A stretch of 64,000 nucleotides of DNA, from assembly GCF_001401755.1 (NCBI RefSeq), contig NZ_KQ474099.1, positions 615,692-679,691 on the forward strand, in the 5' to 3' direction. Below are positions 1 to 8,404 of the stretch, in pieces. Source of the stretch: Aquimarina longa SW024. GTDB taxonomy: Bacteria; Bacteroidota; Bacteroidia; Flavobacteriales; Flavobacteriaceae. Both the position numbers and the translations under genes were made by a program. The notes under the pieces were generated by a model. That model did no database searches. It saw only the letters and a program-made list of their open reading frames with translations, and was not told where the DNA came from. The number at the start of each line of letters is the position of its first letter. Within the stretch, counting starts at the first letter, position 1.

Positions 1-405
1 TAATCTGGCAACACTATCTATTTCTGGGGTTACAGAATGAGAAAGCAGTAGTACTTCTTGATCATCTTGTAATCTATCCTGAATTTCTTTCATATGCCCA
101 GTCATAATAGGACAAATCGTTTGGCAAGTAGTAAAGAAAAAATCCGCTACATAAATTTTGTCTTTATAGTTCTGTTGGGTTATCTCTTCGCCATTTTGAT
201 TCGTCAACTTAAAATCCGAAATTTTGTGATATTTACGCACATCTTGCACAGTAGTATCAACCAACTCTGTATTAACCATATCCGGTTCATATACAGGCAG
301 AATTCGGTTAGGTTTAAGAATAGAATATATTATAGAAATGATAATAGCGGATAATACAAAAAGTACTACTGCAAAAAATTTATATTTAGAAAAAAATTGA
401 AGCAT
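1..405 (-). CDS. SCO1/SenC family copper chaperone, C-terminus outside window
   Basis: The 135 visible residues begin with one N-terminal membrane anchor (about residues 9-27), followed by a thioredoxin-like domain carrying FFFTTCQTICPIM, the CxxxC copper-binding motif of SCO/SenC proteins. The family delivers copper to, or reduces, the CuA site of cytochrome c oxidase on the periplasmic side of the membrane. The start ATG at 405 precedes a Lys-containing, then hydrophobic segment. The gene runs off the left edge, so the conserved distal His is not visible. It is divergent from rseP, and a TAATTTTG promoter box lies 19 bases upstream of the start. The family assignment is firm; the exact role (oxidase assembly or redox) is inferred from the family. 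Confidence 0.88.
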   Translation of the reverse strand, partial: MLQFFSKYKFFAVVLFVLSAIIISIIYSILKPNRILPVYEPDMVNTELVDTTVQDVRKYHKISDFKLTNQNGEEITQQNYKDKIYVADFFFTTCQTICPIMTGHMKEIQDRLQDDQEVLLLSHSVTPEIDSVARL

Positions 406-423
406 ACTAAATTATTGTGTTCG

Positions 424-431
424 CAAAATTA
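424..431 (-). promoter_or_regulatory. Putative -7 box of the SCO gene
   Basis: Read on the minus strand this is TAATTTTG, a match to the Bacteroidota -7 consensus TAnnTTTG. It lies 19 bases before the start codon at 405. No clear -33 TTTG is seen at the usual distance. Confidence 0.4.
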
Positions 432-528
432 CAAGTATTATCAATATCTAAGCCTTATATTTTCATTAAAAAAATCCTAAATCCTAGAACTGTATAGCAG
501 ATTTTTTTCATATACTCTTCTAAAAGGT

Positions 529-536
529 TACTTTTG
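529..536 (+). promoter_or_regulatory. Putative -7 box of rseP
   Basis: TACTTTTG matches TAnnTTTG and lies 28 bases before the rseP start, leaving a short leader. The -33 region is only T-rich (501-508). Confidence 0.4.
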
Positions 537-564
537 CGTGATTTAATTTTGAATATACGACTAT

Positions 565-1917
565 ATGAGTCCATTTTTTATAAAAGCGATACAATTACTA
601 TTAAGTTTATCTCTTCTGATAGTATTACATGAATTAGGGCATTTTATTCCTGCTAAACTATTTAAAACAAGAGTAGAGAAATTCTATTTGTTTTTTGATG
701 TAAAATTCTCATTATTCAAGAAAAAAATAGGTGAAACTGTATATGGTATTGGTTGGCTACCATTAGGAGGATATGTAAAAATTGCTGGAATGATTGATGA
801 AAGCATGGATAAAGAGCAAATGGCTGGACCACCACAACCATGGGAATTTAGATCTAAACCTGCTTGGCAACGATTGATTATAATGTTAGGTGGAGTAACT
901 GTCAATTTTATTCTGGCAATACTAATTTATGCAGGAATTGCATATACTTATGGTGATAAATTTATCAAAGCAGATAGCCTAAAAGATGGGTTCCATGTTT
1001 CTAACACCGAGATAGGAGATAAACTAGGTATACAAACAGGTGATAATATAATTACAGTAGATGGTAATCCTGTAAAAGAATTTAGCAAATTACCTTTAGA
1101 AATTATCAATGGTAGCCAGTTTACTATAAAAAGAGATGGAGCTACTATTACAAAAGAGATTCCTGTTGATTTCATAGCTAAATTATTAGATATGGAAGAA
1201 AAAACTTCTTTTATAGAACCTCGGGTACCTTTTATTATCGCTGATGTCCCTAAAGAATCTCATAACACAGGAATTGATTTAAACAAAGGGGATGAAATTA
1301 TAGCAATCAACAACCAAAAGGTAACCTATCTTGATCAGATACTTCCTACCATTAATCAAAACAAAGGAGGCTCTGTATTGCTATTAGTAAAAAGCACTAC
1401 TGGACAAGAAAAAACGATTACTGCCAAAATAAATGAAAATGGTAAGATCGGAGTAGTCAGAAATATCGATTATACAGAATTAGAAAAAAGAGGATTACTT
1501 ACTATAGAAACAATTGAATATTCTTTTTTACAGTCTATCCCAGCAGGTATTCATAAGGGTGTATCTATTCTTAGCAGTTATGTTAAGCAAATGAAAAAGA
1601 TATTTAACCCTAAAACAGGAGCATATAAAGGTGTAGGAGGATTTGGTGCTATAGGAGGTCTTTTTCCTGATCAATGGAACTGGGGAGCTTTTTGGAGTAC
1701 TACTGCTTTCATATCAATTATTTTAGCTTTTATGAACATATTACCTATACCTGCATTAGATGGTGGACATGTAATGTTTTTATTATATGAAATTATTACT
1801 GGTAAAAAACCAAATGATAAATTCATGGAATATGCACAACTAGCTGGCTTTATAATACTAATTACTCTATTACTGTTTGCAAACGGTAATGATGTCTATA
1901 AAGCTATTTTTGAGTAG
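565..1917 (+). CDS. rseP: RIP metalloprotease RseP (site-2 protease)
   Basis: This is an inner-membrane zinc protease that cuts transmembrane segments, typically of anti-sigma factors, during envelope stress. HELGH at residues 22-26 in the first membrane segment supplies two zinc ligands and the catalytic Glu. The C-terminal membrane part has NILPIPALDGGH with D399 as the third ligand. Between them lie two PDZ-like regions (about 130-210 and 220-300), as expected for RseP. The length of 450 residues is normal. The gene stands alone, preceded by a TAnnTTTG box and followed by a strong terminator at 1958-1997. No sigma or anti-sigma gene adjoins it, so its substrate cannot be read from context. 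Confidence 0.95.
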   Translation: MSPFFIKAIQLLLSLSLLIVLHELGHFIPAKLFKTRVEKFYLFFDVKFSLFKKKIGETVYGIGWLPLGGYVKIAGMIDESMDKEQMAGPPQPWEFRSKPAWQRLIIMLGGVTVNFILAILIYAGIAYTYGDKFIKADSLKDGFHVSNTEIGDKLGIQTGDNIITVDGNPVKEFSKLPLEIINGSQFTIKRDGATITKEIPVDFIAKLLDMEEKTSFIEPRVPFIIADVPKESHNTGIDLNKGDEIIAINNQKVTYLDQILPTINQNKGGSVLLLVKSTTGQEKTITAKINENGKIGVVRNIDYTELEKRGLLTIETIEYSFLQSIPAGIHKGVSILSSYVKQMKKIFNPKTGAYKGVGGFGAIGGLFPDQWNWGAFWSTTAFISIILAFMNILPIPALDGGHVMFLLYEIITGKKPNDKFMEYAQLAGFIILITLLLFANGNDVYKAIFE

Positions 1918-1957
1918 GCTTACTCTTGCTAGAATATTTAGCAAATAATATATATCG

Positions 1958-1997
1958 AAACAGCGATTAAAAATATTTTTAATCGCTGTTTTTTTAT
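1958..1997 (+). terminator. Rho-independent terminator of rseP
   Basis: A perfect inverted repeat with 16-base arms (1958-1973 and 1976-1991) starts with AAACAGCGATT and is followed by a T-run. Confidence 0.85.
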
Positions 1998-2210
1998 TTT
2001 TATAAAGCGAGTCTTATAATTTAAAACTAGCTCGCATTGATTTTATTATGGTATTAGTTATATAAAAAAAGACATCCTATTCAACTATATTCAAAAAAAA
2101 CAACTCATATTCAGCTATATATACATTTTCTTTTAATGAATCATAATTATAAGCAATATCGTATCCATAAAATAAGAACGTAAATAATATGAAAAAAGTA
2201 AAAAAAAGTT

Positions 2211-2240
2211 TTTGAGATCTAAAATAATAGTATATATTTG
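2211..2240 (+). promoter_or_regulatory. Promoter of tRNA-Asn
   Basis: TTTG (2211-2214), an 18-base spacer and TATATTTG (2233-2240) match the Bacteroidota sigma-A consensus exactly. Transcription would begin around 2247, some 38 bases ahead of the tRNA. Confidence 0.8.
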
Positions 2241-2284
2241 CACTCGCAAAACGAGAAAACTAATCTCTATTTGCAGAGGCAAAT

Positions 2285-2358
2285 TCCTCCTTAGCTCAGT
2301 TGGTTAGAGCATCTGACTGTTAATCAGAGGGTCCTTGGTTCGAGCCCAAGAGGAGGAG
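2285..2358 (+). tRNA. tRNA-Asn (anticodon GTT)
   Basis: The 74-base cloverleaf has acceptor arms TCCTCCT and AGGAGGA, a D arm GCTC/GAGC, anticodon stem TCTGA/TCAGA around CTGTTAA, and a T arm CTTGG/CCAAG with TTCGAGC. CCA is not encoded. A strong promoter precedes it and a terminator hairpin follows at once. Confidence 0.97.
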
Positions 2359-2360
2359 CA

Positions 2361-2390
2361 AAAGTTCAGCAGAAATGTTGAACTTTTTTG
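2361..2390 (+). terminator. Terminator of tRNA-Asn
   Basis: AAAGTTCA (2361-2368) pairs with TGAACTTT (2379-2386) and is followed by more T residues, directly behind the tRNA. Confidence 0.75.
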
Positions 2391-2532
2391 TGTTTATAGG
2401 CGTATCTCAGTAACACAGGATCAAGGAATGATCCTGAAAAACACTCTGGCTTATTTTCTAATGCTCTTATTTAAGAACGATTCATGGGAGCTATCTATTA
2501 AAATTTCAAAAAAAATAGGTAGACTGTAAAAC

Positions 2533-2598
2533 CTACCTATTTCTTATAAACGTAACCCTACTTAGAGCTTTTCCTAAGCTTAACAGTATTTTTTTCAT
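2533..2598 (-). pseudogene. Truncated remnant of a double-glycine leader peptide gene
   Basis: The 21 residues start MKKILLSLGKALSRV, clearly related to the leaders of the two peptide genes upstream (MKKSILNVGKALSRI and MKKSILNLGEVLSKV). The frame ends before any Gly-Gly site or mature peptide. The DNA before the ATG, including a hairpin at 2624-2650, also matches the regions before the intact copies. It is best read as a decayed third member of the tandem array. Confidence 0.7.
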
Positions 2599-2623
2599 GA
2601 TTATAAAATTAATACTTGTTTAG

Positions 2624-2650
2624 CCTTGAACATTTTAAAAACATTCAAGA
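2624..2650 (-). promoter_or_regulatory. Leader hairpin, copy before the remnant
   Basis: On the minus strand CTTGAA and TTCAAG pair around a T/A-rich loop, 26 bases before the ATG of the remnant. It is the first of three related hairpins, one before each peptide gene. Confidence 0.5.
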
Positions 2651-2683
2651 TTTGTATCTCTTCTTCATAAAAGGATACTTTCC

Positions 2684-2786
2684 TTAATCAACAACCTCAG
2701 AACAAACTCACAAGGTTATATTTCTGAAATGATTTTTTACTACCGGAACTTACCTCTAGGAATTAAGCTGTTTATGAGGGTTAAAA
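2684..2786. repeat. Interspersed repeat, family A, copy 1
   Basis: The block begins AATCAACAACCTCAGAACAA and ends near TTTATGAGGGTTAAA. The same ends and several internal stretches recur at 60274-60376, more weakly at 25938-25996, and as joined ends at 19026-19075. No open reading frame is visible. It is probably a small non-coding dispersed repeat of this genome. Confidence 0.55.
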
Positions 2787-2790
2787 AAAG

Positions 2791-2994
2791 TTATCTGCAG
2801 CTAGCACAACAATATCCTGTAACAGTACTATCATTTCCTCCATCATAAAGGAATTGTGCATCTTCTACTGAATAGTTCTTAATCCACCCTGTACCTTTTA
2901 CATAAACACTACAAGGTCCATCTCCTCCTCCATTAATTTGTTTTTGCTCTATTCTACTTAAAGCTTTCCCTACGTTTAAAATTGATTTTTTCAT
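2791..2994 (-). CDS. Double-glycine leader peptide (bacteriocin-like precursor)
   Basis: The 67-residue precursor has a Lys-rich start, a leader MKKSILNVGKALSRIEQ and a Gly-Gly region (NGGG) at about 22-25, the pattern cut by C39 peptidases. The remaining core of about 43 residues has four Cys (one near the start, then CC and C in GYCCASCR), so disulfides are likely. It lies in tandem with a related peptide (3158-3328), downstream of a gene for a C39-like/VKOR/thioredoxin protein that could form those disulfides. The function (antimicrobial or signal) is inferred only from this architecture. No exporter is present nearby. Confidence 0.72.
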   Translation of the reverse strand: MKKSILNVGKALSRIEQKQINGGGDGPCSVYVKGTGWIKNYSVEDAQFLYDGGNDSTVTGYCCASCR

Positions 2995-3019
2995 GATTAT
3001 AAAATTAATATTTATTTAG

Positions 3020-3046
3020 CCTTGAACATTTTTAAGACACTCAAGG
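3020..3046 (-). promoter_or_regulatory. Leader hairpin, copy before peptide 2791-2994
   Basis: On the minus strand CCTTGA pairs with TCAAGG around GTGTCTTAAAAATGT, 26 bases before the start codon. The loop sequence is shared with the hairpin at 3356-3377 although the stem bases differ. Confidence 0.55.
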
Positions 3047-3157
3047 TTTATGTCTGTGACTATACAAAAAATTGATACTTTTTAACTGATAAAAAATAGC
3101 CTTATCAATAGTAAATCCTCTACAATGATAACCTAACCCCCTCTTTTATATCAATCA

Positions 3158-3328
3158 TTATGAAATATAAAAGCGCGTTCCTACACATTGATCTTTATGA
3201 TTACAATATCCGCCATCTTTTTCGCATAAGCTTACATTACATGGATCCTGTTTCATTGAACCACCATTAATACTTTTTTGCGCTACTTTACTTAAAACTT
3301 CTCCTAGATTTAAAATTGATTTTTTCAT
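3158..3328 (-). CDS. Second double-glycine leader peptide, Cys-rich
   Basis: The 56-residue precursor starts MKKSILNLGEVLSKVAQ and has NGG at 21-23, then a core of about 33 residues with four Cys (PCNVSLCEKDGGYCNHKDQC). The leader is closely related to the neighbouring peptide while the core is different, as is usual for tandem bacteriocin-like precursors. The ATG at 3328 and TAA at 3158 were read by hand because the gene is very short. It lies 121 bases behind the C39-like/VKOR/thioredoxin gene on the same strand. Confidence 0.7.
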   Translation of the reverse strand: MKKSILNLGEVLSKVAQKSINGGSMKQDPCNVSLCEKDGGYCNHKDQCVGTRFYIS

Positions 3329-3355
3329 GACTACGTTTTATAAATTACTTTTATA

Positions 3356-3377
3356 GTGAACAATTAAAGACACTCAC
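3356..3377 (-). promoter_or_regulatory. Leader hairpin, copy before peptide 3158-3328
   Basis: On the minus strand GTGA and TCAC pair around GTGTCTTTAATTGT, 28 bases before the start codon. Compared with the copy at 3020-3046 the stem has changed with its pairing kept. Confidence 0.5.
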
Positions 3378-3449
3378 CAATATGTCTATTCTTCGCTAGA
3401 GAATATTGTTATACAAATCTTTTTTATAAGTTTTGTTTTTTTATATTAT

Positions 3450-5039
3450 TTACTGAGCTATGGCAACTGCTCCGTAATTTTCTTCTAGATCTTCTATAAA
3501 AAAGATAAGGTCTGATCGCTTGTATTCTTTGGGGTAGAATTTGCCATTAATTAAGATTTCTGGGGTAAAATTGATAGCATTATTTTTACACCAAGTATTT
3601 TCTTTTTCTAATACCGATATAAACCTTTCTTTATCAGTGCATTCTCTCCATGTCTTTAACCAATGATCAGGCTTACCGTTCTCATAGATTTCTGTCATAG
3701 CTTGTAGACATTCTTTTGCTCCTTTTTGAGAATAGATTTCTAACATTCTACAGGTTATTTTTACCACATTACTATCTTCATCTTCTGTATTTATATTAAA
3801 TCGTATGATAATCTTCACTTTGCCCTTGTATTTATGTAGAATTTCATCTACCTGCTGATGCACCGGTTTACAGTGTCCGCAAAATGGGTTAGTCACTATC
3901 ACGATTTCTAAATTCGATACTGGATTACCAAAAACAATCTCTTGGTTTTCATCAATTATAGTATCTATCTGATGCGATTTATTTAACATCCCTTCGAACA
4001 AGACAAAGTTTCTTTTAAATTTAATTGCTTCTATTTTATCTTTACGTAATGTTGTTATCTCTAAGATAAGTGGTTTAATAAAGCTCCATAATAGCCATAT
4101 ACTGACTACTATTATTCCTAAAACCACAAAATCAACAAGTACAAAATTGGTAATATACATATCTGTTATTACAGAAATCAATGCTTGTAACCATAAGACT
4201 CCTATAATACTTAAACATAATAAGCACCATTTTTTCACTACGATATATTGATAGTATAACGAGTATAGTGTTATTGGGATAGTCAGTAAACTTATTGAGT
4301 AAGACAATACTGGATTAAGTATCTGGATAAAAGTTAGGGTTACTAATACCGAAAAATATAGCATACTAAAATCGCTTAACTTATATCCTTTAATAATTTC
4401 TGCTCCTTTTGAGCTTAACACAGCATCACAATCTTTCTGATCATCTGTTTCTGAGCAAAACGCATCTCCAATTGAGGTTTGCAATCCTAACTCTTGTTTT
4501 ACAATAGCAATACTTACTACAACTCCTATTATAGATAATACGAGATGACAAATACTAAAAACAGAATCTGTAGTTTTAAAAAGTAAGAAAGCAACAAACA
4601 ATCCTAATATTCCAAAAGCAATATATTTCCTTTTTGAATTTGATTCTAATAAGGATTGGTTATTTCCTTGTTTCTCTACAGCAACGATGATTCCTGTAAA
4701 TTTTTTCAAAAACTCATCCTCAGACAGTATCTGTTTTTTATCTGTTGTAGTATAAACAAGATAAGCGCTCTGCTTTTTTTCAACCACCACTAAGTCTTGT
4801 TTTTCTGACTCTTGTATCTGCGCAATAAAGTGATTTGGTAATTGCTGTAGTGTTGCCGAATCTATAGAAACTTTGGCTGCCACATTTTCTATACTAAAAT
4901 GGTCTAACACCCCCGTTATTGCATGTAGACTAGGGTAAGATGGATGGCTTTGAATTTGAAATTCGAGCTCTGTTCTATCAAAGTAAATTTTATTTCTTTT
5001 GAGTAATTTCTGTACTAAGTCTGTTAATGAAGGCTTCAA
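3450..5039 (-). CDS. C39-like / VKOR / thioredoxin-fold membrane protein
   Basis: The 529-residue protein has three parts. Residues 1-125 resemble a C39 peptidase domain (HPSYPSLHAITGVLDHF, then LPNHFIAQI), but no catalytic Cys is seen near the start and the usual His is not recognisable, so it may bind rather than cut leaders. Residues 135-330 form a multi-span membrane VKOR-like region with FCSETDDQKDC and the redox pair C272-LL-C275. Residues 350-529 are a thioredoxin-fold domain with C387-GH-C390. VKOR-thioredoxin fusions make disulfides outside the cytoplasm. Sitting just upstream of two Cys-rich leader peptides, it probably oxidises them during maturation. The domains are confident; the substrate is inferred from context. 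Confidence 0.85.
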   Translation of the reverse strand: MKPSLTDLVQKLLKRNKIYFDRTELEFQIQSHPSYPSLHAITGVLDHFSIENVAAKVSIDSATLQQLPNHFIAQIQESEKQDLVVVEKKQSAYLVYTTTDKKQILSEDEFLKKFTGIIVAVEKQGNNQSLLESNSKRKYIAFGILGLFVAFLLFKTTDSVFSICHLVLSIIGVVVSIAIVKQELGLQTSIGDAFCSETDDQKDCDAVLSSKGAEIIKGYKLSDFSMLYFSVLVTLTFIQILNPVLSYSISLLTIPITLYSLYYQYIVVKKWCLLCLSIIGVLWLQALISVITDMYITNFVLVDFVVLGIIVVSIWLLWSFIKPLILEITTLRKDKIEAIKFKRNFVLFEGMLNKSHQIDTIIDENQEIVFGNPVSNLEIVIVTNPFCGHCKPVHQQVDEILHKYKGKVKIIIRFNINTEDEDSNVVKITCRMLEIYSQKGAKECLQAMTEIYENGKPDHWLKTWRECTDKERFISVLEKENTWCKNNAINFTPEILINGKFYPKEYKRSDLIFFIEDLEENYGAVAIAQ

Positions 5040-5556
5040 TAGAATCTAATTTTATTTACTAATTACTATCTCATTGCATAGCATTTTACCCTAACAACAT
5101 CTCCTTATTATATGACTACATTTTTAACAAACACTTTCTAAATCAAGTGTAGATGTTCAGTAAAAAATCTAAAAAATAATACTGATAAAAATCGTCTTAA
5201 TAGTTTAAAATATATTTTATGCTATTCTTTTCTGATTGCAAATAAAGATAGAAGTAAAAGCCTTGTTATAGCAAGGAGAAGAACTAATGATTTATAAATT
5301 TTGATATATGTATTTATAAATTTTAACTACTTTTTTTAAACCATAAAACAATTATTGTTGCTTAGTTAGAAATCACATATTTTATATCTACTCTAAAACT
5401 TCGTATAATTGATGTTACACAATTTTATGCTCTAAAAACCTGTACATTCATTTTCTATCCTACTGTGATATTCCATTATTTGTATATGATCGAGCACTTA
5501 CCTCATCAAAATACCCCTTTTACTCATTCTTATTTTTATAAACCTACCAATATATC
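5040..5556. other. Divergent intergenic region
   Basis: This AT-rich stretch lies between the VKOR fusion gene (minus) and the receptor operon (plus). No reading frame, strong hairpin or repeat was seen apart from the candidate promoter box at its right edge. Confidence 0.5.
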
Positions 5557-5564
5557 TAGATTTG
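5557..5564 (+). promoter_or_regulatory. Putative -7 box of the receptor/A2M operon
   Basis: TAGATTTG matches TAnnTTTG and lies 16 bases before the start at 5581. That leaves a very short leader and no good -33 box, so it is tentative. Confidence 0.3.
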
Positions 5565-5580
5565 AGCAAAGATTCAATCT

Positions 5581-8400
5581 ATGCTATTCATCAAACAGTA
5601 CTTTATTTCTTTTATCATTTTACTCTTTACCAACATAGTAGGGTATACCCAAAATGGTATCATTTCTGGAGTTTTAGAATATGAAGACGGACCATTACCT
5701 GGTGCTAACATTATCGTTAAAGGAACATCTAATGGTGTTACTACTGATTTTGATGGTAAGTATAGTATAGAATGCAAGGTAGGCGATACACTACAGTTTA
5801 TATCCATAGGTATGACTCCCAAAGAAATTAAAGTAACAACAGAAATGTTTGGTAATCAAAAGCTAACTCCTTTTCATCAAACAAAACCAGTACATAAAAT
5901 CATAAGTAATGACTATCTACAAGCATTAAAAACAGTTATTGATTCTCTATCAACAACTCCAGAAATATCCAAAAATGGAGTATCATACAACAGTGATAAT
6001 GGCTATCTTGATATTGATAGAATTAAATACATTAAAGAAGATCATCAAAAAATTAAGATAACCTATTTCAATCCTGATATATATTATCGAATTAGATTTA
6101 ATAGTAGTGTTGGACTACAATTTGTAGATCGGCAAAAAACTCCCAAAACACAAAACACATATGCCCAAGGAAGACCTTTTAATGGCACAAATCAGTGGTT
6201 TGGCGCAGATAACAACGAGCTGTTTTCATATGGCCCTACAATTAATTCCCTAACCTTTGATGGCTCTAACTACTCATATGACACTAATGGAAGGTTAATC
6301 AATGGAGTTTCTAGGGATCGTACATTACCGTATAACAACCAACTATTCGAGCCTAGCTTAATCCTATCCAATACGTTAAACTTAGCTGCTTTTAATTCTA
6401 AACACTCAATTGACTTAGATGCCAAAAGAAAAACTCAGGAGGACATATTTCAGACCACAAAAAACAATACCACTAAGCTTGGCATTACTTACAAGTTTAA
6501 GAAAAAAATCACAGCCTTCTTTACATCTAATTTCAAAACTAACAATCAACCAAATACAAACGGTTTTCTTACTAATGTTTTACTTGCATCTTATGTAACT
6601 CCTGTTACATTTCAGAATAATCAAGGGTATATAACAAACAACACTGCACAACGTAGTTTTAGCCCTACTCGATTTAACAACCCCTTTTGGCTATTACACC
6701 TTAATCAAAACAAAAACTCTTCGACATCAACTACCATAGGCGCTAAAAGCAAATTTAAAACCGATAAACACTTAAATATTCACTCTTTTTTAAGCTTCAA
6801 CAAACAAAAAAACAAGCTTAATTTTGCACTACCAATACATACTGTTGGTTTTGAAAATGGCTATGTTAGTAGAAAATACTTCTCTGAGTACACTCTCCAC
6901 ACTGATATCGGAGTAAACTATCAATTTTGGAGTGATAATTTCTCGTTAATTAAGGTCAACTCATCTCTAAAAAACAAAAACACATCACTTAATTACAGCT
7001 TATCAGAATATGGCAATTTCTCAGATCTTAGTTTTAATCGTGCTATTGACAACACTTTAAATGATCATCATTTAAGAAACAATACTTTACGCATGTTAAA
7101 TGAAATAACATTTGACTTTGATGTAGGTTTTGATGCAGATCTAACACTTAGAAACAACTCAGTTACATCCTCTTTACAAGGTAATCAATTCTTCCTACCA
7201 TCAATATTAGCATATATGAACATATCACAACTATTAAGACATTCTGACTGGCTAGACAGGCTTTCAATTGCAATAGGTGTTTCTAAGGAAGCTAAAGGAA
7301 TTCCCTTATACTACAATAACTTAAGCCATAATAGCCTTACCATTACTCCTCTAGAGTCTCAATCATTATTAGCTAATAATGATTTGTTCAATTCTAAAGA
7401 GTTAGAATTTGAAAAGAGCACCACATTTGACATCGAAAATGCTATTGGTTTGTTTAATAATCGTATAGAAATAGGCTTAAATTATTATTATTCAAAAACA
7501 AAAGGGAGTATTTTTCCTATTCTTACCAATGGAACATTTAAACTTCAGAATAGTGCAACTATAAAAAACGAAGGAATAGAAGGTAGCTTAGAATTTCGTC
7601 TAAATGATGAGTGGAGAAACTTCCAATATCAACCTACTTTTCTTTTTTCTAAAAACAGATCAAAAGTTATAGAGCTCTCAGACAATAAAACTTCAATCCC
7701 CATTGCTGGATTCAAAACCATATCAAAAAACCTAATTGTTGGTGAACAAACAGGAGCAATTGTAGGTTCCGCATTCCTAAGAGATCCTAATGGCTCAATT
7801 GTAATTGATGACGACGGATATCCAATGGTAGATCCTGAACAGAAAATTATAGGAAATACAACTCCTGATTTTAATATCAGTATAAATAATAGCTTTAGGT
7901 TCGGAAAACTGAAATGCAATTTTTTGATCGATTATCAACAGGGTGGCGATGTATGGAATGGAACCAAAAATGTTTTAAATTACATGGGTAGATCACAAGA
8001 ATCTGCTCACCTAAGAAATACTAGGAATTTTATTTTCACTGGCGTCAATCAATCAGGAACACCAAACACCAAACGCGTTGATTTTGCAAATACAAGCCAA
8101 GATGTATCACTTAATAGATGGGTAAGATATGGTTATACCGGAGTAGACGAAGAGGCAATAGTCGATGGAACTTTTATAAATCTTAAATCTATTAGTATCT
8201 CATATGATACTAAAGGTAAAAATACATTTTTTAGACAATTAGAACTAAGTCTATACGCTAATAACCTATTCTCTTACACAAAAGAGAAAGGCATCTCTCC
8301 ATATTCTTCATTATTTGATTATTCTGCAGGTAAGGGGTTAGACTACTTCAATACTCCATTGATAAAAGAAATCGGTTTTAAGGTTAATATAAAAATATAA
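5581..8400 (+). CDS. SusC-like outer-membrane barrel lacking a plug domain
   Basis: The 939-residue protein has a signal peptide (1-22, ending GYTQ) and then a carboxypeptidase-regulatory-like domain (ISGVLEYEDGPLPGANIIVKGT, to about residue 85) as in SusC proteins. In place of the roughly 130-residue plug there is only a short linker (about 90-155) with none of the plug motifs (IRG, PLxxIDGxP, YGSxxxNGVxxITTK). From about 160 on it looks like a SusC barrel, ending in QGGDVWNGT and an aromatic-poor final strand GFKVNIKI. The next gene starts 5 bases later and encodes a protein with exactly such a plug, so the two probably act as one receptor. The substrate is unknown and no SusD partner is present. 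Confidence 0.8.
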   Translation: MLFIKQYFISFIILLFTNIVGYTQNGIISGVLEYEDGPLPGANIIVKGTSNGVTTDFDGKYSIECKVGDTLQFISIGMTPKEIKVTTEMFGNQKLTPFHQTKPVHKIISNDYLQALKTVIDSLSTTPEISKNGVSYNSDNGYLDIDRIKYIKEDHQKIKITYFNPDIYYRIRFNSSVGLQFVDRQKTPKTQNTYAQGRPFNGTNQWFGADNNELFSYGPTINSLTFDGSNYSYDTNGRLINGVSRDRTLPYNNQLFEPSLILSNTLNLAAFNSKHSIDLDAKRKTQEDIFQTTKNNTTKLGITYKFKKKITAFFTSNFKTNNQPNTNGFLTNVLLASYVTPVTFQNNQGYITNNTAQRSFSPTRFNNPFWLLHLNQNKNSSTSTTIGAKSKFKTDKHLNIHSFLSFNKQKNKLNFALPIHTVGFENGYVSRKYFSEYTLHTDIGVNYQFWSDNFSLIKVNSSLKNKNTSLNYSLSEYGNFSDLSFNRAIDNTLNDHHLRNNTLRMLNEITFDFDVGFDADLTLRNNSVTSSLQGNQFFLPSILAYMNISQLLRHSDWLDRLSIAIGVSKEAKGIPLYYNNLSHNSLTITPLESQSLLANNDLFNSKELEFEKSTTFDIENAIGLFNNRIEIGLNYYYSKTKGSIFPILTNGTFKLQNSATIKNEGIEGSLEFRLNDEWRNFQYQPTFLFSKNRSKVIELSDNKTSIPIAGFKTISKNLIVGEQTGAIVGSAFLRDPNGSIVIDDDGYPMVDPEQKIIGNTTPDFNISINNSFRFGKLKCNFLIDYQQGGDVWNGTKNVLNYMGRSQESAHLRNTRNFIFTGVNQSGTPNTKRVDFANTSQDVSLNRWVRYGYTGVDEEAIVDGTFINLKSISISYDTKGKNTFFRQLELSLYANNLFSYTKEKGISPYSSLFDYSAGKGLDYFNTPLIKEIGFKVNIKI

Positions 8401-8404
8401 GACT

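Noticed and set aside
2335-2529. 64-codon frame behind tRNA-Asn
   Set aside because: It starts inside the tRNA and runs through its terminator.
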